A stretch of DNA of 5,584 nt, taken from positions 1 to 5,584 of the forward strand of contig DRZV01000067.1 in assembly GCA_011375465.1 (NCBI GenBank). Reading direction: 5' to 3'. The position numbers and the translations under genes were made by a program. The DNA is from Neomoorella mulderi (GTDB lineage Bacteria; Bacillota; DSM-521; Neomoorellales; Neomoorellaceae). Below the pieces are notes generated by a model. That model worked only from the letters and a program-made list of their open reading frames with translations, was not told the origin of the DNA and ran no database searches. This document shows, one piece after another, positions 1 to 5,435 of this stretch; within the stretch, counting starts at the first letter, position 1; each line of letters begins with the position of its first letter.

Positions 1-278
1 ATAGCCTCGTGTATATCCCGATCCTCAGGACCAGTGGGATAGTGCTTCACCCCGTCGCCGAGGTAGTCCTTCAGGCCCTCCACCTCAGGACCTATCAGGA
101 GCACCTCCAGACGGGGCTCCTTTTCTGTGGCCATGCGGGCTGCCTCTAGCAGGGCGCGGGGGCCCGTTTCGTTGCGGTTCAAGGTGAGCCCCACCTTCAT
201 CGTGCCCAGGGTCAGCTTACCTTCTATGGCGTCTGCTGCTTCCTTTAATACGGCGCTGAGAAGTTCGTTTACGGACAC
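1..278 (-). CDS. grdD: Glycine reductase complex component C, alpha subunit GrdD (N-terminal part, truncated by window)
   Basis: GrdD is the protein C subunit that, with GrdC, turns the carboxymethyl group held on GrdA into an acetyl thioester and releases acetyl phosphate; the family is related to PlsX-type phosphate acyltransferases (family knowledge). About 92 residues are visible, beginning MSVNELLSAV, with a stretch KVGLTLNRNETG and then LEVLLIGPEVEGL, which fit the GrdD N-terminus as I remember it. The catalytic cysteines lie beyond the left edge, so they cannot be checked. The GTG at 278-276 is chosen as start because a near-perfect AAGGAGGTGA Shine-Dalgarno (284-293) lies 8 bases upstream, measured from GGAGG. 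That site overlaps the TAA stop of grdC, so translation is probably coupled to grdC. A GTG nine bases further upstream, inside the Shine-Dalgarno, is unlikely. Identity rests on the N-terminus and on its place directly after grdC. Confidence 0.9.
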   Translation of the reverse strand, partial: MSVNELLSAVLKEAADAIEGKLTLGTMKVGLTLNRNETGPRALLEAARMATEKEPRLEVLLIGPEVEGLKDYLGDGVKHYPTGPEDRDIHEA

Positions 279-283
279 CTTCC

Positions 284-293
284 TCACCTCCTT
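284..293 (-). promoter_or_regulatory. Shine-Dalgarno site of grdD overlapping the grdC stop codon
   Basis: On the minus strand AAGGAGGTGA is close to the full complement of the 16S rRNA tail. It shares bases with the TAA stop of grdC (294-292) and sits 8 bases before the grdD GTG, counted from GGAGG. This decides the grdD start and suggests translational coupling of the two protein C subunits. Confidence 0.8.
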
Positions 294-1821
294 ACCCTTT
301 AAGCTCCTCCGCCACCTTGCGCAGGGTGTTGGCCACCAGGGAACGGATGGCCTCTTCATCTATACCTTCGGGTTTGGTCTCCTTGATGTTGGGCTCTATT
401 ATAAAAGATATTCCATCGAAGAGGTTGGTGAGACGTCCCAGGAAGAGGCTTCCTTTGCCTATAATCATAACCCTCTTGTATTTGCCGTTGAGGATGCCTT
501 CCCGGGCGTAACCCACAAAGGGCACACCGGAGGGGATGTGTCCCTGGGTGGGGGCATAACCCGGCACACCGTGGGCTTGCACAAAGGCCTCCATCTCCGC
601 CTTGGGCACCTGGCCCTTCATGACCGCCAGTGCAGCTATCATCTTGTGGTTGGCCAGGGGAACGTTTCCGGCACCGGCGGGCTCGGTAATCTCAGGATTC
701 TGCAGCTCAGGCGCATACCTATCCACATCCCCGAATTTGAGCCCCGCCCGAGCCAAGGGCTCAGCCACCAGGGCCTCCATGACCGCCTGCGGAGTAGCCC
801 CTGTGCCGATCTTGTGCCTGCCTATAAACTCAGTCCGTATAACGGGGTTTACCCCATCGTTCTCTCCTACGACGATGGCAAAGGTGCCCAGCATGTCTTC
901 GAGTATAGGCATGCCCTTTTTGACGTGATCCCTGCTGTTCATGCCCAGCTTGGGCCCGCTACCCCCCCCCACCACCAGCACGTTCTTGAAGACCCCTGTC
1001 TGGACCAAAGCCGCGGCCGCCATCATGCCATGGGCGGGTCCGGCGCAGAAGGAGCGGATGTCGGATCCCGTGGCATTGACCAGGCCGCAGAGCTCCCCTA
1101 TGGATTTGGCGAAGTTGCCACCGCCCCTCTGGTTCATGTCACCGCAGGCTTCTTCTGTAGTCTCTATGATGTACTCTATCTCTTTGGGATCAAAGCCGGT
1201 GTTCTTGAGGAACCTGCGCACGGTCCAAACTGCGGTGGCTTTGGCCAGGAGGTTTTCCAGCATTACTTCGGCCTGAAGGGCGGGATCCAGCTCGTGGGCC
1301 CGACGGACGCAGCCCACCAGCTGCCCGTCCAGATTCAAGGGTTCAGCGTGGGCGGTCTCGATCTCCTTCTGGATGGCCTCCAGTGAGGCCCCTTCCTTCC
1401 ATTTGGCGAAGTCCTGCTCCTGGAAGAGGCCGGTGGCCACCATCTCGGGCTTTATCCTCTCCTGAAAGTCCTTTTCCAGCACCACCAAATCGAAACTGTC
1501 AGCCAGCTTCAGCACCCCATAGAGCAGGTTCTGCGGTACGAGCTCCCCGAAGGGTCCTTGGGGTTTAGCGTCAGGGATGAGATTTTCATACCAGGGACGA
1601 GTATATTTGGGCATATCCTCTGGCCAGATGTTGCCTATGTATACCTGGTTGGGAAGATAGCCCACCACATCCTGAAATTTGCGGAGACGGGAAGGTACAG
1701 CCTTTATATAGTCGGAATTGGGATTCTGAATGCGCTCCGTGCGGTAGGTGGTCCCGGAAACCATGACCAGATCGGGGCCATGGAACAGGCAATAGGCTGC
1801 GCCTTTTATCACTGGAAGCAT
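292..1821 (-). CDS. grdC: Glycine reductase complex component C, beta subunit GrdC
   Basis: GrdC is the larger subunit of protein C, which accepts the carboxymethyl group from selenoprotein A and, with GrdD, yields acetyl phosphate in the cytoplasm. The 509 residues match the family's usual length of about 510. The N-terminus (MLPVIKGAAY, then TERIQNP and PNQVYIGN) is typical of GrdC. The family resembles ketoacyl-ACP synthase III (FabH). Visible candidates for a thiolase-like active site are Cys259 in DIRSFCAGPAHG, the glycine-rich VVGGGSG at 283-289, Asn391 in LANHK, and His428 in QGHIPSG; assigning these as catalytic is my inference by analogy. The start is ATG at 1821-1819, with GGAGG seven bases upstream. 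The gene follows grdB after a 79-base gap containing a strong hairpin, and grdD starts 13 bases after its stop. A run of nine G (962-970) encodes part of the glycine-rich loop, and the frame is intact across it. Confidence 0.96.
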   Translation of the reverse strand: MLPVIKGAAYCLFHGPDLVMVSGTTYRTERIQNPNSDYIKAVPSRLRKFQDVVGYLPNQVYIGNIWPEDMPKYTRPWYENLIPDAKPQGPFGELVPQNLLYGVLKLADSFDLVVLEKDFQERIKPEMVATGLFQEQDFAKWKEGASLEAIQKEIETAHAEPLNLDGQLVGCVRRAHELDPALQAEVMLENLLAKATAVWTVRRFLKNTGFDPKEIEYIIETTEEACGDMNQRGGGNFAKSIGELCGLVNATGSDIRSFCAGPAHGMMAAAALVQTGVFKNVLVVGGGSGPKLGMNSRDHVKKGMPILEDMLGTFAIVVGENDGVNPVIRTEFIGRHKIGTGATPQAVMEALVAEPLARAGLKFGDVDRYAPELQNPEITEPAGAGNVPLANHKMIAALAVMKGQVPKAEMEAFVQAHGVPGYAPTQGHIPSGVPFVGYAREGILNGKYKRVMIIGKGSLFLGRLTNLFDGISFIIEPNIKETKPEGIDEEAIRSLVANTLRKVAEELKG

Positions 1822-1857
1822 CCTTTTCCCTCCATCTCAAAGTTTTATGTATTGTGA

Positions 1858-1884
1858 GTGGAGGGGCACCTGGTGCCCCTCCAC
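1858..1884 (-). promoter_or_regulatory. Strong intergenic hairpin between grdB and grdC
   Basis: The bases form a perfect inverted repeat: GTGGAGGGGCACC, one central base, then GGTGCCCCTCCAC. In practice that is a stem of about 12 pairs with a tiny loop, very GC-rich. It lies in the 79-base gap after the grdB stop and about 36 bases before the grdC start. In the direction of the operon it is followed by CTCACAATACATAAAAC, with no U-run, so it is not a classical intrinsic terminator for grd transcription. On the plus strand it is followed by TTTTCTCCCC, so it might weakly stop antisense transcription. I read it as a processing, mRNA-stability or attenuation element separating the protein A/B genes from the protein C genes; that role is inference. 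Confidence 0.7.
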
Positions 1885-1900
1885 TTTTCTCCCCTCGCTT

Positions 1901-3232
1901 CTACCACAGCTGGGGCTCGGTGAATACGGTCTGCTCCTCCACCGGAGTAGTTATGGCATTTAGGGCCTTAAGGACGATCTTCTTGCGCAGGACCTTTTCC
2001 TCTTCAGGCGGCAGGTCGGGCTTTCCTAAGGGGTGAGGTATGGCCACTGCCGGGACTATCCGGTTGGCGCCCACGGTCAAGGAGATGGGCACTATGGTGC
2101 ATATATGCACCACCGGCACACCGGTTACCCTTTCCAGTTCCTTTACCATCGTTGCGCCGCAACGAGTGCAGGTCCCTCAGGTGGAGGGTACGATGATGGC
2201 GTGCACCCCTGCTTCCTTAAGCTCTTGACCTATGGCGTTGGCGAATTTCTTGGCGTTGGCCACAGAGGTTCCGTTACCCACAGTGGCGTAAAAGTAGTCG
2301 TGAAGTTTTCCGATGACGCCTTCCTTTTCCAGTTCCCTCATCACGTCCACAGGCAGCACCCGGTTGGGATTCTCGTTGGCGTAGGTCCTGTCGTAGCCGC
2401 CGTGGCAGGATTCGAACTTATCAGGGGTGGCGCTGTCTATATTGCACAGGGAGTATTTCCCATATTTGGAGGCGCTGGAGGCCTCAATTCTATCCGGGTT
2501 ACCCTTGGGCACGATGCCGCCGGAGGTAACCAGGGCTATTACCGCCTTGGAGAGGTCAGCCACGGGAGGCGCCGGAGGCACCCGGTCAAAGACGGGCATA
2601 GGAAGCTCCGTCTTGAAGGGCTCGCCCCGGAGCTTAGCCACCAGCATATCCACCGCCCGCTTGGCGCCCCGCTCGGTGTGGAAGTAGCTCTTGCGGATAC
2701 CCTTGGGCATGTAGCCCTCTTCTTCGGGGGTACCGATCTCTTCACCCCGGCCAGCCTTGAGGGCCAGCTTCACGATGGGTCCCACCGCCTGGCGCAGGGT
2801 GGCGGCGGAAGCTCCCGTTTTCACGCAGTACATATACTGGCGGTACATCTCGTAGCCGGGGTTTTCGGGATACATGCCGCTTATCACGGGGATGCCCAGC
2901 TTTTCGGTGACAGCCTTGGCCACCGCGCCGCAGGCGGTGCCGTAACGGCCGGCGTTGAAGGCCGGACCGGCGATGACCACATCGGGATTGTACTTGCGGA
3001 TGAGCTCCACTACCTCTTCCTGGGCCTTCTCCAGGTTGTCGCCGAAGTAGGAGTCACCGCAGTATACGGTGGCCACTATTTCCCCTTCGTCTTTAAGGGC
3101 CCCCTGTAAAGCCATGCCCGGGCCCACAGGCTTTTCTATGACGCCCGGGGGCACATCGGCCTTCTCCTCGCCGCCTATACCGGCGAAGAACTGATTGATA
3201 TAATGGACTATGCGGACCTTTTTCTTTTCCAC
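1901..3232 (-). CDS. grdB: Glycine reductase complex protein B, selenoprotein gamma subunit GrdB (in-frame TGA = selenocysteine)
   Basis: GrdB is the selenocysteine-containing subunit of protein B. With pyruvoyl-bearing GrdE it activates glycine and passes the carboxymethyl group to GrdA. Read through the TGA at 2179-2177 the product is 443 residues, slightly over the usual ~436. The N-terminus contains the hallmark VHYINQFFAGIGGEEKAD, followed by CGDSYFGDN, AGPAFNAGRYG and VTSGGIVPKGNPD. Selenocysteine 352 starts a U-G-T-C-T-R-C motif (UxxCxxC, with Cys355 and Cys358), followed by VVHICTIVPISLTVGANRIV and AIPHPLGKP, both typical of GrdB. These sequences, and neighbouring grdE and grdA, favour glycine over the sarcosine (GrdF) or betaine (GrdH) paralogues. 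The start is GTG at 3232-3230, preceded after seven bases by a GGGGGG site touching the grdA stop. The tail ends TEPQLW after the usual EEQTVF, a short extension. Confidence 0.97.
2149..2165 (-). promoter_or_regulatory. Candidate bacterial SECIS hairpin of grdB
   Basis: Downstream of the TGA on the minus strand, after exactly 11 bases, lies TCGTTGC-GGC-GCAACGA, a perfect 7-pair stem with a 3-base loop that starts with G. An 11-base spacer and a 17-base minihelix with G at the start of the loop are the features known for the SelB-binding part of bacterial SECIS elements such as E. coli fdhF. It lies inside the coding sequence, over the codons just after Cys355. Confidence 0.8.
2177..2179 (-). 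other. grdB: Selenocysteine codon (TGA) of grdB
   Basis: The TGA is in frame between two blocks of strongly conserved GrdB sequence (IIVPST before, GTCTRCGAT after) and is followed by a SECIS-like hairpin. It aligns with the known selenocysteine of GrdB in a UxxCxxC motif. It should be translated as selenocysteine 352, not as a stop. Confidence 0.95.
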
Positions 3233-3245
3233 CGCGCTTCCCCCC

Positions 3246-3719
3246 TTAATACTTGGAATACTGCTCGCGGATCCTTCTTACTTCCTGGGTGATGGCCTCT
3301 TTGTCCAAGACCATCTCCATCATGCCTATCTGCTCTTCATACACCTTGGGGTCGCAAGCCTCTTTCACTTCATCCTCCAGGATGTGATAAACCTTGAGTC
3401 CCAACGAGACTCCTGCCAATGGACCGGCGAAGGCGGGGTCACCTACGGTCACTGTCTCAGCAGCCAAGCCGGAGGACTCGGCCTCTCCCCCTCCGAGTAT
3501 AACCACCAGCTCCTCGGGGTTGTATTTTTCAGCTGCTGCCTTGACCCGCGCCTGGTTCTCCATGTCCATGGCACCGGCAGCGGTTCAGACGAAACATTCG
3601 GTGGCGCTGAAGATCACCTCGGCGCCGGCGCTCTTCACGGCCTCTTCGATGGCCGGAGCAGGTACGCCGTCCCGGTCGCCGATGATGATGACCTTTTTAC
3701 CTTTTAGGTCCAGGGCCAC
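3246..3719 (-). CDS. grdA: Glycine reductase complex selenoprotein A GrdA (in-frame TGA = selenocysteine)
   Basis: GrdA is the small shared selenoprotein of glycine, sarcosine and betaine reductases. Its selenocysteine carries the carboxymethyl group as a selenoether from protein B to protein C and is then reduced by thioredoxin. Read through the TGA at 3587-3585 it gives 157 residues, the family's usual size. The N-terminus reads KVIIIGDRDGVPAPAIEEAV, then ECFVU with selenocysteine 45 in a C42-x-x-U45 motif, then TAAGAMDMENQ. Later blocks AETVTVGDPAFAGPLAGV and EEQIGMMEMVLD are typical. GTG at 3719-3717 is chosen as start because GGAG at 3728-3731 lies 8 bases upstream; an in-frame ATG at 3725-3723 is only 2 bases from that site. 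A caller that ignores selenocysteine would start at the internal ATG at 3569 and lose the redox motif. It follows grdE by 26 bases and precedes grdB by 13. Confidence 0.97.
3560..3571 (-). promoter_or_regulatory. Candidate bacterial SECIS hairpin of grdA
   Basis: Thirteen bases after the TGA the minus strand reads CCAT-GGAC-ATGG, a 4-pair stem with a GGAC loop starting with G, at the distance expected for a bacterial SECIS apical hairpin. A larger alternative fold exists: GCTGCC (3576-3581) can pair with GGCAGC (3535-3540), with GTGCC (3570-3574) and GGCGC (3548-3552) as an inner stem. The short stem is weaker than that of grdB, so the exact fold is uncertain. Confidence 0.55.
3585..3587 (-). 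other. grdA: Selenocysteine codon (TGA) of grdA
   Basis: The TGA lies in frame between ECFV and TAAGAMD, the conserved surroundings of the GrdA selenocysteine. Read through, it restores the CxxU redox motif and a full-length protein. It is residue 45 with the start chosen here. Confidence 0.96.
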
Positions 3720-3745
3720 CCCCATCACTCCTTTCATTAAACTTT

Positions 3746-5032
3746 TTAGTAACCTTTAGCGGTGAGGGTGTGGAAGCCCAGCTCGTTGGTGGAACCGGTT
3801 ATGGCCTGTATCTCGGTGACGATGCTTCCGTCGGGCCGGAGGCTGCCCTCCCAGCCGCCAGCGATCACATTGGCCGCCTCAGGATACCCGATAACCTTCT
3901 CCATAGGAGGCAGGGTCACCACTTCGTTGGCGTTGCCCGCGGTCACCACGGCGTCGGCTTCAGGTACGGCGTCTGCCAGAGACTGGGAAGCCCCGTCCTG
4001 CCCAGCGTACTCGTCGGTTACCAGAACCACCTTGATGCCCTTGCGGGCTACCTTGGCGCAGTTCATCATGAGGTCGGTGTCGGGGTTGCCAAAGCCCTCT
4101 TCGCTGATGATGACCCCATCGGGACCCAACATCTCTATCAGCTTAGCGGCATAGTCGGAGGAGCGCTCCTTGTCAGCCAAGGTCACGTTTTCATTGGTTA
4201 TCACTATACCGATGAAATTGAAATCCTTGCCGTGACGGGCGTAGAGCTCTTCGATGATGGGGTTATTCTGGTGGACATAGGTGCTGTTCTTATCGCAGGC
4301 GGACACGCAGTTGCCGCTCACGATGGCCCCGTCCATGACCTCGGTGGGGGAGATGAGGGACGGCAGGATCTTCTTAGCATCTACTCCATACACATAGGTG
4401 TCATGGAGCAAGCCTTGGCTCTGGAGCATATACACGTAGGCCACCTTAGGGAGATCAGGATACTTGGCCAGGGCTTCGGGCAAGGGCAGGAATTCATACT
4501 CCTTCTCCTCATCGGGCTTCATGTCCTTGGTAGCCTCCGCCAGGTAGGAAGCGATCTTCAATCCGGCTAGGCGCACAGCGGCCTCGTGCTCGTGGGCCTC
4601 CAAGCCGGGCTTGGGATCCATGACCAGGACCACATTGTTGGTCTTGGAGAAGGGCGTGTAGTCAGCGCCCGGGCCGCTCATGTCGATGATGCCCTCCTGG
4701 AAGGCCACGATCTGCCCGCAGGTTACCACTGCGACCCCTTTGAGCACGTGGGTTTTACCAGAGCCCACCGTCACCACTTTGCCCAGGAATCCAGGGAAGA
4801 CATTGCCCGGCCCCTCCACCTTGTACCTGGGTTCAACAACGTCCTTGACCGGGATGATGCGCACCTTCTCGCCCGGACGGGCCAATTCCACCCTGGCTTT
4901 GCACAGGCGGTTATCCTCTAAAATCTTGGATACCACCTCATCGGCGTTTACGTACAGGACGCCATCCTTTACCTCGGTCTTGGGACCGAACTGGACGTCC
5001 TTAATGTGGAAATACCCCAGGGTCAGCTTCAC
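3746..5032 (-). CDS. grdE: Glycine reductase complex protein B, alpha/beta proprotein GrdE
   Basis: GrdE is the proprotein of protein B that cleaves itself to create a pyruvoyl group, which binds glycine as a Schiff base. With GTG at 5032-5030 as start it has 428 residues, the usual family length. The cleavage site is plain: IVSGNCVSACDKN, with Asn241-Cys242 at 4312-4307; Cys242 is the residue number I recall for the characterised Eubacterium acidaminophilum protein. Cleavage would give an N-terminal piece of 241 and a C-terminal pyruvoyl piece of 187 residues. Other family blocks are IKDVQFG near the start, EGIIDMSGPGADYTPFSKT, YVYMLQSQGLLHDTYVYGVD, GFGNPDTDLMMNC, TDEYAGQDGASQSLADA, and EIQAITGSTNELGF at the end. 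An earlier GTG at 5041-5039 sits within the GGGGGG site itself, so the GTG nine bases later, 6 bases from GGGGGGTG, is preferred. It follows trxA by 16 bases. These blocks favour the glycine-specific form over GrdG or GrdI. Confidence 0.96.
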   Translation of the reverse strand: MKLTLGYFHIKDVQFGPKTEVKDGVLYVNADEVVSKILEDNRLCKARVELARPGEKVRIIPVKDVVEPRYKVEGPGNVFPGFLGKVVTVGSGKTHVLKGVAVVTCGQIVAFQEGIIDMSGPGADYTPFSKTNNVVLVMDPKPGLEAHEHEAAVRLAGLKIASYLAEATKDMKPDEEKEYEFLPLPEALAKYPDLPKVAYVYMLQSQGLLHDTYVYGVDAKKILPSLISPTEVMDGAIVSGNCVSACDKNSTYVHQNNPIIEELYARHGKDFNFIGIVITNENVTLADKERSSDYAAKLIEMLGPDGVIISEEGFGNPDTDLMMNCAKVARKGIKVVLVTDEYAGQDGASQSLADAVPEADAVVTAGNANEVVTLPPMEKVIGYPEAANVIAGGWEGSLRPDGSIVTEIQAITGSTNELGFHTLTAKGY

Positions 5033-5038
5033 AACCGG

Positions 5039-5046
5039 CACCCCCC
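5039..5046 (-). promoter_or_regulatory. Shine-Dalgarno site of grdE (GGGGGGTG)
   Basis: The minus strand GGGGGGTG can pair with the 16S rRNA tail with one G-U wobble in place of GGAGGTG. It lies 6 bases before the GTG at 5032 and overlaps the alternative GTG at 5041, which therefore cannot be its start. This decides the grdE start. A similar GGGGGG site precedes grdB (3240-3245). Confidence 0.65.
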
Positions 5047-5048
5047 AT

Positions 5049-5366
5049 TTACATTAATTCTTTTATTTTGGCCTCTATGGCCTCTATGGAAACCTCATCG
5101 GGTGTAAGGAGGGCCTTCTGCTCGCCGTCTTTGTAGAAGGCGAAGGCAGGCAATCCCCTTACTCCCAAGCTCATAGCCAGACGCCGGTTGCCGGAGATGT
5201 TCATCTTGCAGAACTTCACCTGGCCCTCGTATTTCTTGGCCAGTTCCTCCACTTCCGGCATCAGGGCTATGCACTTTTCACAGCTGGGACCCCAAAAATC
5301 GATAACTACCAGACCCTTGGCTTGCTTCACCTCAGCGTCAAAATTATCCTTGTCTAGCTCTATCAC
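5049..5366 (-). CDS. trxA: Glycine reductase-associated thioredoxin TrxA with CEKC active site
   Basis: This small thioredoxin probably donates electrons that regenerate the selenol/thiol pair of GrdA after each turnover. With GTG at 5366-5364 as start it has 105 residues, a normal thioredoxin size. The strand VVIDFW leads into the redox motif GPSCEKC, with Cys29 and Cys32; the usual WCGPC is replaced by S-CEKC. The cis-proline loop is GLPAFAFYKDGE (Pro73). The block ALMPEVEELAKKYEGQVKF is typical of the thioredoxins encoded in grd operons. The start is set by GGAGGTGA (5372-5379) five bases upstream; an ATG at 5396 in the same frame would add ten residues (MIQFNTEVKR) encoded by that ribosome site and has no such site itself. 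It follows a partial thioredoxin-fold gene by about 60 bases and precedes grdE by 16. Confidence 0.95.
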   Translation of the reverse strand: MIELDKDNFDAEVKQAKGLVVIDFWGPSCEKCIALMPEVEELAKKYEGQVKFCKMNISGNRRLAMSLGVRGLPAFAFYKDGEQKALLTPDEVSIEAIEAKIKELM

Positions 5367-5371
5367 CCGCT

Positions 5372-5379
5372 TCACCTCC
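5372..5379 (-). promoter_or_regulatory. Shine-Dalgarno site of trxA (GGAGGTGA)
   Basis: GGAGGTGA on the minus strand complements the 16S rRNA tail and lies 5 bases before GTG at 5366. It decides this GTG as the trxA start against the upstream ATG at 5396. Confidence 0.8.
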
Positions 5380-5386
5380 GTGTTAA

Positions 5387-5415
5387 ATTGTATCATATTT
5401 TAAACAAGATTTCTA
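5387..5415 (-). promoter_or_regulatory. Possible sigma-A type promoter upstream of trxA
   Basis: In the AT-rich gap before trxA the minus strand has TAGAAA (5410-5415), 17 bases, then TACAAT (5387-5392). The -10 box matches the consensus at 5 of 6 bases and the -35 box at 4 of 6, with optimal spacing. A transcript starting near 5380 would have a leader of only about 14 bases, with the ribosome site at its very end, so this is tentative. Transcription from upstream of the partial gene is the alternative. Confidence 0.3.
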
Positions 5416-5435
5416 CCTCGAATTTTTTAAACAAG
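5398..5435 (-). repeat. 11-base direct repeat CTTGTTTAAAA between the thioredoxin-like gene and trxA
   Basis: The minus strand contains CTTGTTTAAAA twice, at 5425-5435 and 5398-5408, with start points 27 bases apart. The first copy covers the stop codon of the upstream gene and the second lies just before and over the AT-rich putative promoter. The repeat could be an operator for a regulator, or chance in AT-rich sequence. Confidence 0.45.

Noticed and set aside
127..1386. Plus-strand open frame of 419 codons opposite grdC and grdD.
   Set aside because: It is antisense to two well-recognised genes, its protein has no recognisable domain, and long antisense frames are common in GC-rich coding sequence.
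1858..1884. Intrinsic terminator ending the operon after grdB.
   Set aside because: No U-run follows the stem on the minus strand, and grdC and grdD follow in the same direction as expected for one operon.
2177..2179. TGA in grdB taken as a true stop, making grdB a pseudogene or two genes.
   Set aside because: Conserved GrdB sequence continues in the same frame on both sides, the position matches the known selenocysteine, and a SECIS-like hairpin follows.
2033..3109. Plus-strand open frame of 358 codons opposite grdB.
   Set aside because: It is His- and Gly-rich with no family features, lies wholly over conserved grdB, and has no credible ribosome site.
3246..3569. A separate 107-residue gene starting at the internal ATG of grdA.
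   Set aside because: The frame upstream reads as the conserved GrdA N-terminus up to the TGA, so this is only the part of grdA after the selenocysteine.
3770..4570. Plus-strand open frame of 266 codons opposite grdE.
   Set aside because: It mirrors conserved grdE codons, including the cleavage-site region, and shows no independent coding signal.
4744..4764. GSGKTH in GrdE as a nucleotide-binding P-loop.
   Set aside because: The spacing of the first glycine does not fit GxxxxGK[ST], and this segment belongs to the GrdE family, which is not known as an ATPase.
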